A stretch of DNA of 64,000 nucleotides from an uncultured Eubacteriales bacterium. Its GTDB lineage: Bacteria; Bacillota; Clostridia; Christensenellales; Aristaeellaceae. The notes beneath the pieces were generated by a model. That model saw nothing but the letters and a program-made list of their open reading frames with translations, was not told the DNA's origin and did not search any database. The stretch lies in NCBI GenBank assembly GCA_944349855.1, contig CALVNS010000007.1, positions 25,580-89,579 on the forward strand, written 5' to 3'. Positions 26,136-34,578 of the stretch are shown piece by piece. Every line of letters starts with the position of its first letter. Within the stretch, counting starts at the first letter, position 1. A program made the translations under genes and the position numbers.

Positions 26136-27401
26136 TCAGCCCGCCTGAGCGAGCCGCTCGCCGCTCTCTCGCGCGATGCACACGCCCATGAACATCGTGA
26201 ATGCCGTCATGCCAAGCGTCAGCACCAGCGGCAGCGCGCGGTTCAGCTCCGACAGCACGCCGGCGATCAGGCCGAACGGCGCCGTCACCAGCAGCATCAT
26301 CGCGTAGAACAGCCCCAGCATCCGCGCGCGCTCCTCCGGATCGATCGTCAGCATTTGGATGGACGTCGTCAGCGGATTGAGCGTGGACAGCGCCACCGCC
26401 TCCAGCAGCACCGAGAGCACGACCATCCAATAGGCGCCCGCGGGCATGAGCAGCACGCACAGCTGCGACGCGGCCAGGATGCCCACGCCCGCAAACAGCG
26501 GCAGGCGGAACCGGCGCACCGACACACGCGGCACGATCGTGAAGTAGCACATGAGCATCAGCAGCGACTTGATGGTCGAGAAGATCGACAGGTTCTCCGC
26601 CGCGATGCCCAACCGGTCCGTCAGCAGCAGCGGCCAGAACGTCTCCAGCACGTTCTTGATCGCCGCGTAGGAGGCCACCATGCCGACCGTCAGCATGACG
26701 GCGCGGTTTTGGAGCATGGCGCGCAGCACGTGCCGGCTGTCCAGCAGGTGCGTCAGCAGCGGCACGTTCGCGCACTCGCGCATGCGCCGCTCGCCGATCT
26801 TCGTCTCGTGCGAGAGGAAGTAGAGCACGATGAACTTCGTCGTCATCAGCACGAACGTGAAGCCGTAGATCGCGCGCATCGTCGGCACCAGGCCGAACGC
26901 ACGCACCAGCAGGTAGGCCAGCGGAGCCACAAAGCCCGCCAGCAGCCCCGCCACGTGCGAGACCGCATACAGCCGCACCAGGCGCGAGGGCTCCGAGTCC
27001 TCCATCAGCAGCAGATCCCACGAGTTCTCCGTCACGCGCCACATGCCGTTGAACAGCGCCGCCGCCACGAACCAGCGGTAGTCCTGCGCGAGCATCCACA
27101 GAAACGTCGGCACGCTCCAGGACAGCAGATCGAAGATGACCGTGCAGCGCCGCCGGCCCAGCTTGTCCGTCAGCACGCCCGACAGCAGCGCCCAGAACAT
27201 CTGGGAGATGAAGAAGATCGTCGACATCGCGCCGATCTGCACCGGCGTCATGCCCAGCGCGGCCATGTACACCGACACGAAGGGCACGTACAGGTTATAC
27301 GGGATGCCCCAGAGGGGCTCCGTCCACAGGCATGCCCGCTCGTTGCCCTTCAAGTGCACGAGCAGGTCGATCAGCGGGTTGCGCGCGATTCGCTTGAGCA
27401 T
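26136..27401 (-). CDS. MFS transporter
   Basis: About 421 residues with twelve predicted membrane segments. The loop between TM2 and TM3 has the MFS signature GVLTDKLGRRRC. A short N-terminal cytoplasmic part (MLKRIARNPLIDLL) precedes TM1. ATG 27401 is chosen because AGGAGGA lies a few bases upstream; the GTG at 27416 lies inside that ribosome-binding site. It follows the DUF554 gene by 24 bases on the same strand and may be co-transcribed with it. The substrate is unknown. Confidence 0.88.
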   Translation of the reverse strand: MLKRIARNPLIDLLVHLKGNERACLWTEPLWGIPYNLYVPFVSVYMAALGMTPVQIGAMSTIFFISQMFWALLSGVLTDKLGRRRCTVIFDLLSWSVPTFLWMLAQDYRWFVAAALFNGMWRVTENSWDLLLMEDSEPSRLVRLYAVSHVAGLLAGFVAPLAYLLVRAFGLVPTMRAIYGFTFVLMTTKFIVLYFLSHETKIGERRMRECANVPLLTHLLDSRHVLRAMLQNRAVMLTVGMVASYAAIKNVLETFWPLLLTDRLGIAAENLSIFSTIKSLLMLMCYFTIVPRVSVRRFRLPLFAGVGILAASQLCVLLMPAGAYWMVVLSVLLEAVALSTLNPLTTSIQMLTIDPEERARMLGLFYAMMLLVTAPFGLIAGVLSELNRALPLVLTLGMTAFTMFMGVCIARESGERLAQAG

Positions 27402-27425
27402 GGGTGTCCTCCTCACATCCGGTCT

Positions 27426-28124
27426 TTACAGCAGACCCTCGATCAGCTGCATCAGGGGAACCACGGCGATGGGCATGAAGACCGCGGGCAACAGATTGCC
27501 CACGCGCACCTTGAACAGGCCGAACATGTTGATCGCGATGCCGACGATCAGCAGCCCGCCGACGGCGGACATCTCCGTGACGACGGCGTCGGTCAGGAAC
27601 GGCGCGACATACTGCGCCAGCAGCGCGATCGCGCCCTGGTAGATGAGCACTGCGGCCGCGGAGAGCAGCACGCCCGGCCCCATCGCCGAGGCAAAGATCA
27701 CCGCGCTCACGCCGTCCAGCGCGGACTTGGCGATCAGCGTGCTGTGGTCGCCGCGCAGACCCGAGTCCAGCGCGCCCACGATCGCCATCGCGCCCACGCA
27801 GAACATGAGGCTCGCGGTCACAAAGCCCTCGGCAAAGCCCGAGTCGCCACCCTTGGCCAGCAGACGCTGCGCGCGCGCCCCCAATCCCTCCAGGCGCTTT
27901 TCCACGTCGACGGCCTCGCCCAGCAGCGCGCCCAGCACCATGCTGACGATGACGACCATCGTGTTTTGCGTGCCCAGCGCGCCGTCCAAGCCAATCAGCG
28001 CCACGCACAGCGCCAGGCCCTGCATGATCGTATCCCGAAACCGCCTGCCGATGCCGCCGCGCAGCAGCAGCCCCAGCAGGCCGCCTGCGACGACCGCCGC
28101 GGCATTGATGAGCGTTCCCACCAT
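27426..28124 (-). CDS. DUF554 family membrane protein
   Basis: About 232 residues and six to seven membrane helices, beginning MVGTLINAAAVVAGGLLGLLLR. Typical DUF554 motifs are GLALCVALIGLDGALGT, GFVTASLMFCVGAMAIVGALDSG, LIAKSALDGVSAVIFASAMG and the end segment INMFGLFKVRVGNLLPA. The start has AGGAGGA at 28132-28138. The family (YdfK-type) has no proven function; transport has been suggested on topology alone. Confidence 0.9.
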   Translation of the reverse strand: MVGTLINAAAVVAGGLLGLLLRGGIGRRFRDTIMQGLALCVALIGLDGALGTQNTMVVIVSMVLGALLGEAVDVEKRLEGLGARAQRLLAKGGDSGFAEGFVTASLMFCVGAMAIVGALDSGLRGDHSTLIAKSALDGVSAVIFASAMGPGVLLSAAAVLIYQGAIALLAQYVAPFLTDAVVTEMSAVGGLLIVGIAINMFGLFKVRVGNLLPAVFMPIAVVPLMQLIEGLL

Positions 28125-28165
28125 GTTGCATTCCTCCTGGACGTTTCCCGCCCAACGGGCAGATG

Positions 28166-28222
28166 AAAAGCGGGGTCGCTCGTGCTGGCGCATTGGCTTC
28201 CCGCACGATCAACCCCGCTTTT
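28166..28222 (-). terminator. Terminator of the rplU-prp-rpmA operon
   Basis: An 11-base perfect outer stem (28166-28176 with 28212-28222) with inner GTGC/GCAC pairing, ending in TTTT on the minus strand, 14 bases after the rpmA stop. Confidence 0.8.
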
Positions 28223-28235
28223 GTTGAAAGATGTG

Positions 28236-28520
28236 TTACTGGGCCTTGGGATAGACGCTGCACTGCGTCTTGTCGCGGCCAAGGCGCTCAAAGCGCACCA
28301 CGCCGTCGATCTTGGCGAAGAGCGTGTCGTCGCCGCCGATGCCGACGTTCTGGCCGGGATGGATCTTCGTGCCGCGCTGACGGTACAGGATGTTGCCCGC
28401 CAGGACGAACTGGCCGTCCGCACGCTTGGCGCCCAGGCGCTTGGACTCGCTGTCGCGGCCGTTATGGGAAGAACCGGTGCCCTTTTTATGGGCGAACAGC
28501 TGCAGATTCATCGTAAGCAT
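28236..28520 (-). CDS. rpmA: 50S ribosomal protein L27 (with cleavable N-terminal extension)
   Basis: 94 residues. The mature L27 sequence [21 protein letters not shown] is preceded by MLTMNLQLF, the Firmicute-type extension that the Prp protease removes between Phe and Ala to expose the functional N-terminus near the peptidyl-transferase centre. GGAGG 7 bases upstream fixes the ATG at 28520. It follows the prp gene by 4 bases. Confidence 0.98.
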   Translation of the reverse strand: MLTMNLQLFAHKKGTGSSHNGRDSESKRLGAKRADGQFVLAGNILYRQRGTKIHPGQNVGIGGDDTLFAKIDGVVRFERLGRDKTQCSVYPKAQ

Positions 28521-28524
28521 TGTC

Positions 28525-28866
28525 TTACCTCCATTCTTTGAGCAATACCCGCACATGTCGCGGGTAAGATGTCTGGATGTCCATCAGTCCCTGCCGCACC
28601 GTGCGCAACACGATGTCGGCGGTGCGTGCCCGCTGCGCGTCCAGTCCCTGCGGGAGGACGCACTCAAGCAGGCCCGCGTCTTCATCGACGGTCGGGTGGG
28701 TCTGCACGCCGGCGACCGTCTCCAGGGCGTTGACCGCGGTCTGCGTCAGTGCGGACACGGCGGCGCAGACGATGTCGCGCCCCACCGTTCCCGCGCCGGC
28801 ATGGCCCTGCGCGCGGAAGCCGCGCAGCAGGCCGTCGGGCCCGCGGTAGACCTCAATGGTGGTCAT
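28525..28866 (-). CDS. prp: Ribosomal-processing cysteine protease Prp
   Basis: 113 residues. Prp trims the N-terminal extension of L27. The catalytic pair is visible as the His of [11 protein letters not shown] and the Cys of [12 protein letters not shown], with the family helix [13 protein letters not shown]. It sits between rplU and rpmA, the standard order. Its start codon shares one base with the rplU stop (TGATG), so translation is probably coupled. Confidence 0.97.
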   Translation of the reverse strand: MTTIEVYRGPDGLLRGFRAQGHAGAGTVGRDIVCAAVSALTQTAVNALETVAGVQTHPTVDEDAGLLECVLPQGLDAQRARTADIVLRTVRQGLMDIQTSYPRHVRVLLKEWR

Positions 28867-29174
28867 CAGGCGTTGATGGCGGTGATTTCCACCTTGGTGA
28901 ACGGCTGACGGTGACCCTGCTTGCGACGGTAGTTCTTCTTGGACTTGTACTTGAAGACGACGATCTTCTCGCCGCGGCCCTGCTGGAGCACCTTGCCCTC
29001 GACCTTGGCGCCCTCGACCAGCGGCGCGCCGACCTTCAGGTCGCCGTCCTTTTCCACGAGCAGCACGTCGAAGCTGACAGCGTCGTTCTCAGCGGCGTCG
29101 AGCTTCTCCACATAGATGACGTCGCCCTGCGCGACGCGATACTGTTTGCCACCGGTAGCGATGATAGCGTACAC
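28866..29174 (-). CDS. rplU: 50S ribosomal protein L21
   Basis: 102 residues, the normal L21 length, starting (GTG)[17 protein letters not shown]. The C-terminal [18 protein letters not shown] is the signature of L21. GTG at 29174 is chosen because GGGAGG (29183-29188) lies 8 bases upstream; the GTG at 29183 overlaps that site. First gene of the rplU-prp-rpmA operon, with a structured leader. Confidence 0.97.
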   Translation of the reverse strand: MYAIIATGGKQYRVAQGDVIYVEKLDAAENDAVSFDVLLVEKDGDLKVGAPLVEGAKVEGKVLQQGRGEKIVVFKYKSKKNYRRKQGHRQPFTKVEITAINA

Positions 29175-29258
29175 GGATAGCACCTCCCAATTCTGGACTC
29201 GCCGGGATGCAGGCAGCCGGAAACCGGCATTTGGACAGACCTATCCCGAGCGGCTTAC
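29175..29258 (-). promoter_or_regulatory. Structured 5' leader of rplU (candidate L21 leader)
   Basis: About 85 bases between the predicted transcription start and the rplU start can fold. CTCGGGAT pairs with ATCCCGGCGAG further along, and GCCGG pairs with CCGGC in between. Many Firmicute rplU operons carry an autoregulatory L21 leader at this place. Assignment to that RNA family is by position and pairing only. Confidence 0.5.
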
Positions 29259-29264
29259 CGATAC

Positions 29265-29293
29265 ATGATAGCAAAACGCCGCGCGCTTGTCAA
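29265..29293 (-). promoter_or_regulatory. Sigma-A promoter of rplU-prp-rpmA
   Basis: On the minus strand a perfect TTGACA (29293-29288), 17 bases, and TATCAT (29270-29265). Confidence 0.88.
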
Positions 29294-29363
29294 GCGAAAA
29301 CCGTGCACGCGCGCGTTTTTTTCGGCTTTTTGCGGATTTGCGCGCGCGAATGTTCCATAGCGA

Positions 29364-29416
29364 TTGACACTGCCTTCCGGGTTTGCTACACTGTCCTGGA
29401 CAGCGCGTTGACAGTG
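29364..29416 (+). promoter_or_regulatory. Promoter of the NSS transporter with nested dyad symmetry
   Basis: TTGACA at 29364-29369, 17 bases, TACACT at 29387-29392 with an extended TGC. The -10 end overlaps CTGTCC-T-GGACAG (29391-29403), and CACTGTC (29389-29395) repeats inverted as GACAGTG (29410-29416). The dyads cover the start site and look like an operator. Confidence 0.75.
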
Positions 29417-29457
29417 GGGCCAACGCATGACCAATACAAAGGAGCGCAGGGATTTTT

Positions 29458-30831
29458 ATGAAGGAACGGGAACGTTTCAGTTCGCGGCTCGGGTTTATTC
29501 TGATCTCCGCGGGGTGTGCAATCGGCTTGGGAAACGTCTGGCGCTTTCCCTACATCACCGGCAAGTACGGCGGGGCCGCGTTCGTGCTGGTATATCTGTT
29601 CTTTCTGGTGGCGCTGGGCCTGCCCATCATGGTCATGGAGTTTGCCGTAGGTCGCGCCAGCCAGCGCAGCGCGGCGCGCTCGTTCGACGTGCTGGAGCCC
29701 AAGGGGTCCAAGTGGCACATCTTTCGCTATTTTGCCATGGCGGGCAACTACCTGCTGATGATGTTCTACACGACCATCGGCGGCTGGATGCTCAGCTATT
29801 TCTTCCGCATGGCGTCGGGCCAGTTCGTCGGTCTGGACCCCGCCGGCGTGTCCGGCGTATTCAACTCGATGCTCGCCCAGCCGCTGCCGATGACGTTCTG
29901 GATGGTCGTGGTCGTCGTGGCGTGCTTTGCCGTCTGCTCGCGCGGCCTGCGTGGCGGGGTGGAGAAGGTCAACAAGTTCATGATGCTCTGCCTGCTGGTC
30001 ATCATGGCGGCGCTGGTCGTACGCTCGCTGACGCTGGACGGCGCCTCCGAGGGCCTGCGCTTTTACCTGATGCCCGACTTTGGCAACATGCTCCAGGCCG
30101 GCGCGTTTGAGGTCATCTTTGCGGCGATGGGCCAGTCGTTCTTCACGCTCAGCCTGGGCATCGGCGCCATTGCGATCTTCGGCAGCTATATCGGCCGCGA
30201 CCGCAGCCTGATGGGCGAGGCGATCAACGTCGTGTGCCTGGATACGTTCGTGGCCATCACCGCGGGCCTGATCATCTTCCCCGCGTGCTCCGCGTTCGGC
30301 GTGAGCGCCGGCGAGGGACCGGGCCTGGTGTTCGTCACGCTGCCCAACCTGTTCAACCAGATGGCGGGCGGCCGCTTCTTCGGCTCGCTGTTCTTTGTGT
30401 TCATGACGTTTGCGGCGCTGACGACGATCATCGCGGTCTTTGAAAACATCATTGCCTTTGCGATCGACCTGTTCGGCTGGAGCCGCAAGAAGGCCGTGCT
30501 GGTCAACCTGGTGGCCATCCTGGTGCTGTCGATGCCCTGCATCCTGGGCTTCAGCGTCTGGAGCGGGATCACGTTCCCCGGCGTGGGCAACATTCAGGAC
30601 ATGGAGGACTTCATCGTCTCCAACAACCTATTGCCACTGGGCTCGCTGGTCTATCTGCTGTTCTGCACGTCGCGCTACGGCTGGGGCTTTGACAGGTTCC
30701 TCGCCGAGGCGAACACCGGCGAGGGCGTCAAGTTCCCCCGCGGACTGCGCGTGTATGTCGCCTATGTCCTGCCCGCGATCGTGCTGTTCATTCTCATTGC
30801 CGGGTACATTCAAAAGTTTGCGGCCGTCTGA
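29458..30831 (+). CDS. Sodium-dependent transporter of the NSS (SNF) family
   Basis: 457 residues and eleven to twelve membrane helices with the LeuT fold. The first helix carries the unwound sodium/substrate motif SAGCAIGLGNVWRFPY. GAAFVLVYLFFLVALGLP (TM2) and FYTTIGGWMLSYF (TM3) are typical. TM6 and TM8 follow around FEVIFAAMGQSFFTLSLG and FFVFMTFAALTTIIAVFEN. Such proteins take up amino acids or related compounds with sodium. AAAGGAG lies 13 bases upstream of the ATG, slightly far. The gene is monocistronic, with a strong promoter and a terminator. The substrate is not known. Confidence 0.95.
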   Translation: MKERERFSSRLGFILISAGCAIGLGNVWRFPYITGKYGGAAFVLVYLFFLVALGLPIMVMEFAVGRASQRSAARSFDVLEPKGSKWHIFRYFAMAGNYLLMMFYTTIGGWMLSYFFRMASGQFVGLDPAGVSGVFNSMLAQPLPMTFWMVVVVVACFAVCSRGLRGGVEKVNKFMMLCLLVIMAALVVRSLTLDGASEGLRFYLMPDFGNMLQAGAFEVIFAAMGQSFFTLSLGIGAIAIFGSYIGRDRSLMGEAINVVCLDTFVAITAGLIIFPACSAFGVSAGEGPGLVFVTLPNLFNQMAGGRFFGSLFFVFMTFAALTTIIAVFENIIAFAIDLFGWSRKKAVLVNLVAILVLSMPCILGFSVWSGITFPGVGNIQDMEDFIVSNNLLPLGSLVYLLFCTSRYGWGFDRFLAEANTGEGVKFPRGLRVYVAYVLPAIVLFILIAGYIQKFAAV

Positions 30832-30845
30832 TTGGCCCATTCGAC

Positions 30846-30873
30846 AAGCGCGGACGTATTCCGCGCTTTTTTG
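30846..30873 (+). terminator. Rho-independent terminator after the NSS transporter
   Basis: AAGCGCGGA (30846-30854) pairs with TCCGCGCTT (30860-30868), followed by a T run. Confidence 0.9.
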
Positions 30874-30952
30874 GTTTGATTCGCCAATCTGCGTGCAATC
30901 TGGCAAGCCGTTCATTCGTCCTCTATGTAGAGATACAAAAGGGGGGATCCGC

Positions 30953-32623
30953 TTGCATTTGCGGTTCAAAGGATGGTGCGCCCTGTGCGCGCTCCTGATG
31001 TGTATGTTCCCGGTGCTGTGCGCTATGGCACAGGCCGAATCCGTCGCGCTCACCCACGGCGATGTGGCAATGCGCAGCGCGCCCTCGCCAGACGCGCAGA
31101 TCATCGCGCGCATTGCCAGCGGATCGCAGATGAAGGTCCTCGATGCCAGCGGCGACTGGTGGCTCGTATCGTTTGGGCCGCTCACCGGCTACATGGAGGC
31201 CGCCTCGCTCGACGTACCCGGCGGCGCCTCGCCTGTGCCGACGGCCGGACCGGCGGCCGCATCTACCGCCGACGCGGCGTCCACGCCGAGCAGCCCCTAC
31301 CGCTTTGCGCCCGACGAGGCCGTGCTCGTGCATCAGGTGGGCTATTCGGAGTCGCTGGTCGACTATCAGGCACACCTGGCCACCTCCATCTTCTATCCGG
31401 TGACGGGCGTTCCCGCGATGGATGAGGCGATCGTCCGCTGGGCGAAGGATACGCATGCCGTGCATCTGGCCTCGCTGGAAGACCTCGCCAATGCCCACCC
31501 GGAGGCGGATGCAGAGAGCGAACTGACGGTGCATTACAATGCCTACTTGACCGACCGCTATGTCGGCGTGCTGGAGGCCGGCTGGTACCGCAGCCCCTTC
31601 CTGGCGCGGGAGGAGGACGTGCTGCGCACGTTCAACGCGGACCTGTCGACCGGGCAGCTGCTCACCTATGGGGACATCTTCCGGCGCGACCGCCTGGACG
31701 ACGTGTGCGCGCTGCTGGCCTCGCGCCTGGCGCAGATTTCTGCCCTGGAGGGCGACATGCCCGAGGTCGACGTGGGTTGGCTGCAAAATCTGGTGCTGAC
31801 GGATACGGGCGTGGCCATCGCGTTGGCGCGCGGCGAGTATCTGCCGGCATATCTAGGCGCGCAGCTGGTCGTCCTGCCCTATGCGGAGATCGCGGATCTC
31901 ATGCAGATCCCCGTGCCGCAGGCGCGGCCGCAGACGCCGCAGCCGGCAAAGACCGACGCGCCGCAGACCGGTCCGCGCGCCATCGACCCGACCCGCCCCA
32001 TGGTTGCCCTGACGTTCGACGACGGTCCGAGCGAGTATACGAGCGAAATTCTCGATCTGCTCACGCAGTACGGCGGTGCGGCGACCTTCTGCGTGGTGGG
32101 CAACCGCATCTCCAGCTATCCGGACCAGATCCGCGCCATTGCCGCGCAGGGCAGCGAGATCGCCACGCACACGTGGAGCCATCAGAAGCTGACGAGCCTG
32201 GGCGCTGAGTCCATGGAGCGCCAGATCGTGCGTCCGATCGAGGCCGTGCACGAGATCGTCGACGTGCCCGTGCGGTTCATCCGTCCTCCGTATGGCTCCG
32301 TCGATTCCAACGTGCGCGCAGTCGCGCGCAAGCTGGGCATGCCGATCGTCCTGTGGTCGATCGACACGGAGGACTGGCGCACCATGAACGCGGACAAGAC
32401 GGCGCGCGCCATCCTCAAGAATGTGAAAAACGGCAGCATCGTGCTGATGCACGACGTACACCAGCCGACGCTGCAGGCGATGCGCACCGTGATCCCCGAG
32501 CTCGCCGCGCGCGGGTATCAGATGGTGACGCTCTCGGAGCTCTACTCCGTGCGCGAGGGCGGCGCGCAGCCGGGCGTCGTCTACAGCCACCTGGACCCGA
32601 ACAAGATCGTCACCAAGCGATGA
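30953..32623 (+). CDS. Secreted polysaccharide deacetylase, PdaC-like (SH3b, DUF3298, NodB)
   Basis: About 556 residues. A signal peptide (FKGWCALCALLMCMFPVLCAMAQA) is followed by a bacterial SH3 domain (VALTHGDVAMRSAPSPDAQII to about residue 85), a Ser/Thr/Pro/Ala linker, a DUF4163/DUF3298 region of about 200 residues, and a NodB deacetylase domain. The NodB motifs are LTFDDGPSEY (metal Asp near 356/357), ATHTWSHQKL (His-x3-His), RPPYGS, LWSIDTEDW and VLMHDV. This order matches Bacillus PdaC, a peptidoglycan deacetylase, so cell-wall modification is the likely role. TTG 30953 is chosen because AAAAGGGGGGA lies 5-6 bases upstream and the reading frame before it has no other start with a site. 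Confidence 0.9.
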   Translation: MHLRFKGWCALCALLMCMFPVLCAMAQAESVALTHGDVAMRSAPSPDAQIIARIASGSQMKVLDASGDWWLVSFGPLTGYMEAASLDVPGGASPVPTAGPAAASTADAASTPSSPYRFAPDEAVLVHQVGYSESLVDYQAHLATSIFYPVTGVPAMDEAIVRWAKDTHAVHLASLEDLANAHPEADAESELTVHYNAYLTDRYVGVLEAGWYRSPFLAREEDVLRTFNADLSTGQLLTYGDIFRRDRLDDVCALLASRLAQISALEGDMPEVDVGWLQNLVLTDTGVAIALARGEYLPAYLGAQLVVLPYAEIADLMQIPVPQARPQTPQPAKTDAPQTGPRAIDPTRPMVALTFDDGPSEYTSEILDLLTQYGGAATFCVVGNRISSYPDQIRAIAAQGSEIATHTWSHQKLTSLGAESMERQIVRPIEAVHEIVDVPVRFIRPPYGSVDSNVRAVARKLGMPIVLWSIDTEDWRTMNADKTARAILKNVKNGSIVLMHDVHQPTLQAMRTVIPELAARGYQMVTLSELYSVREGGAQPGVVYSHLDPNKIVTKR

Positions 32624-32735
32624 GCCCCGATCGGGGGAGGCGCACAAAAAACACGGATTTTTTGCCCGAAGCTGACGCGCGCTTCACCTGCGCGTGGCAT
32701 ACTGAAGAGGAAGGCTACAGAAATGGGGCGATCGC

Positions 32736-33389
32736 TTGATCCGCTATGAAGACATCCGCCGCAACGACGAAATCAACGCCTACATCGACGCGGGCAACGC
32801 CATGCTGGGCGTGCTGGGCTACACCGAGCACTCGCGCGCGCATGCCGCCAAGGTAGCCGAGGAGGCGGGCGCGATTCTCAGGGCGCTGGGTTATCCCGAG
32901 CGCGACATCGAGCTTTGCCGCATTGCGGGCTATATGCACGACATCGGCAACGCGGTCAACCGGACCGACCACGCGCACAGCGGCGCGCTGATGGCCCGGG
33001 AGATCCTCAAGGAGCTGGGCATGCCCTACGCCGACATCGCAGACGTGATGGCGGCCATCGGCAACCACGACGAGAAGACCGGCACGGCCGTCACGCCCAT
33101 CTCCGCGGCGCTGATCCTGGCCGACAAGACGGACGTGCGCCGTAGCCGCGTGCGCAACAAGGACATGTCCTCCTTCGACATCCACGACCGGGTGAACTAT
33201 GCGGCCATCGCCTCGGAACTGTCGATTACGAAGGAGACGATCCACCTCAACGTCACGCTGGACGAGCGCATCTGCTCGATGCTCGACTACTTCGAGATCT
33301 TTCTGGAGCGCATGCTCATGTGCAGGCGTGCCGCGGAGCTGCTGGGCGTGCGGTTCAAGTTCACGGTCAACGGCAGCAAGGTCATCTGA
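32736..33389 (+). CDS. HD-domain phosphohydrolase
   Basis: 217 residues. A metal-binding HD fold: the His of EHSRAHAAKVAEEAG, the HD pair in AGYMHDIGNAVNRTDHAHSG, and the Asp in ALILADKTDVRRSRVR. It resembles HDIG-type predicted hydrolases of nucleotides. The likely start is TTG 32736 (gatcgcTTGatccgc), with a purine-rich GGGG about 7 bases upstream. CATACT at 32698-32703, preceded by TGG, is a candidate extended -10. The substrate is unknown. The 110 bases between the deacetylase and this gene hold nothing else that I can support. Confidence 0.85.
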   Translation: MIRYEDIRRNDEINAYIDAGNAMLGVLGYTEHSRAHAAKVAEEAGAILRALGYPERDIELCRIAGYMHDIGNAVNRTDHAHSGALMAREILKELGMPYADIADVMAAIGNHDEKTGTAVTPISAALILADKTDVRRSRVRNKDMSSFDIHDRVNYAAIASELSITKETIHLNVTLDERICSMLDYFEIFLERMLMCRRAAELLGVRFKFTVNGSKVI

Positions 33390-33401
33390 CGCGGCGCAAA
33401 G

Positions 33402-33440
33402 CGGCGGCGGGAATCTCCTTCCCGCCGCCGGTCTTTTTTT
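33402..33440 (+). terminator. Rho-independent terminator after the HD hydrolase
   Basis: An 11-base perfect stem (33402-33412 with 33420-33430) followed by TCTTTTTTT. Confidence 0.92.
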
Positions 33441-33459
33441 ACTTTTTTTACTTTTTTTA
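33433..33459. repeat. Three tandem copies of a 9-base unit, CTTTTTTTA
   Basis: Three perfect copies at 33433-33441, 33442-33450 and 33451-33459, followed by a partial fourth. Read on the minus strand each copy carries an in-frame TAA, so the dehydrogenase stop is repeated every nine bases. Confidence 0.95.
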
Positions 33460-34482
33460 CTTTTGCACTTCGATGATGACCTTCATCGTCGTCTCGCGGT
33501 GTTCGTCGATGTAGCGATAGGCGTCCAGGTACTCGCGGAAGGGGAAGCGCCGGCTGACCAGGGGCGCGAGCTGCACCCGGCCCGTGCTCGCCAGCTCGAT
33601 GGCCTTTTCGTAGTCCTCGCTGCGGTACATCATGGAGGTGTTCAGGTCCAGCTCATGATCGTTGAGCACGGCCAGGTCGACCTTGGCCATGCCCGCGAAC
33701 ACCGCCACCAGGATGATCGTCGAGCCCTTGCGCGCGTAGCGGATCGCCTGGCCCATGGTCACGTCGTTGCCCGCGCAGTCGTAGATCACGTCCGCCTTGT
33801 CCGGGCCAAAGGCAGCCAGAATCGCCTCGCCCAGGTCCTCGCGCTTCGTGTTGACGCAATGCGCGACGCCGCACTGCGCGGCCTTCTCCAGCCGCCAGTC
33901 GCTCACGTCGGTGATCATCACATCCGCCGCGCCCAGGCCCGCCGCGGTCTGCGCGACGAGGTTTCCGATGGGGCCCGCGCCGAGCACGACGATCTTCTGT
34001 CCGCGCACGTCGCCCGCCCGGCGCACGGCGTGCACCGCCACGGCCAGCGGCTCGATCATCGCGCCGTCGTCCAGGGACATCGTCTCCGGCAGCGGCGTCA
34101 CCTTGCGCGCATCCACCGCAAAGAAGTGCGACGCCACGCCCGTCGTCTGAAAGCCCATCACCTTGAGCTGCTCGCACAGGTTGTACTTGCCGTGCCTGCA
34201 CGGGTAGCATTCGCCGCACACGACCTGCGGCTGGATCGTCACCTTCTGGCCGACGCGCAGTCCCTCCACGCCCTCGCCCAGCGCCTCGACGACGCCGGAG
34301 ACCTCGTGCCCCTGCGTAACCGGATAGCTCGTAAACGGGTGCTCGCCGTGGTAGACGTGGATGTCCGAGCCGCAGATGCCGATCTTCTCGATGCGCACAA
34401 GCGCCTCGCCCGCCGCGGGCCGCGGCGTCTCGACCTCGCGGAACTCGATGACGCCCGGGGACGTCATGACCTGTTGCAGCAT
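33457..34482 (-). CDS. Zinc-dependent medium-chain alcohol/polyol dehydrogenase
   Basis: About 341 residues. Catalytic zinc ligands are the Cys of GICGSDIH and the His-Glu of TQGHEVSG. The structural zinc lobe has four cysteines in CGECYPCRHGKYNLC, and the NAD-binding fold has VVLGAGPIGNLVAQ. It is closest in pattern to sorbitol/threonine-type dehydrogenases that oxidise secondary alcohols of sugars or polyols. ATG 34482 has AAAGGAG 8 bases upstream. It follows a GH4 gene on the same strand by about 97 bases, so a role in the sugar pathway fed by that glycosidase is plausible. The true substrate is unknown. Confidence 0.9.
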   Translation of the reverse strand: MLQQVMTSPGVIEFREVETPRPAAGEALVRIEKIGICGSDIHVYHGEHPFTSYPVTQGHEVSGVVEALGEGVEGLRVGQKVTIQPQVVCGECYPCRHGKYNLCEQLKVMGFQTTGVASHFFAVDARKVTPLPETMSLDDGAMIEPLAVAVHAVRRAGDVRGQKIVVLGAGPIGNLVAQTAAGLGAADVMITDVSDWRLEKAAQCGVAHCVNTKREDLGEAILAAFGPDKADVIYDCAGNDVTMGQAIRYARKGSTIILVAVFAGMAKVDLAVLNDHELDLNTSMMYRSEDYEKAIELASTGRVQLAPLVSRRFPFREYLDAYRYIDEHRETTMKVIIEVQK

Positions 34483-34526
34483 GCGTATCACTCCTTTATC
34501 GGGATTCTCTGCCCTTACATTACGAC

Positions 34527-34564
34527 GCGCGGGGCGGTTTTTCCTACATGTTTCCGCCCCGCGC
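34527..34564. terminator. Strong hairpin between the GH4 and dehydrogenase genes
   Basis: An 11-base perfect stem (34527-34537 with 34554-34564). On the minus strand it is not followed by a T tract, so it may be a processing or pausing element. A T run follows only on the plus strand. Confidence 0.5.
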
Positions 34565-34578
34565 CTGCTTTTTTGTTC

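Noticed and set aside
32627-32638. Palindrome CCCCGATCGGGG after the deacetylase gene as a terminator
   Set aside because: It has no loop and no T tract, so it cannot form a normal intrinsic terminator.
33400-33470. T-rich repeat as a CRISPR-like or phase-variation promoter element
   Set aside because: It lies between convergent stop codons and is better explained as an extended terminator tract.
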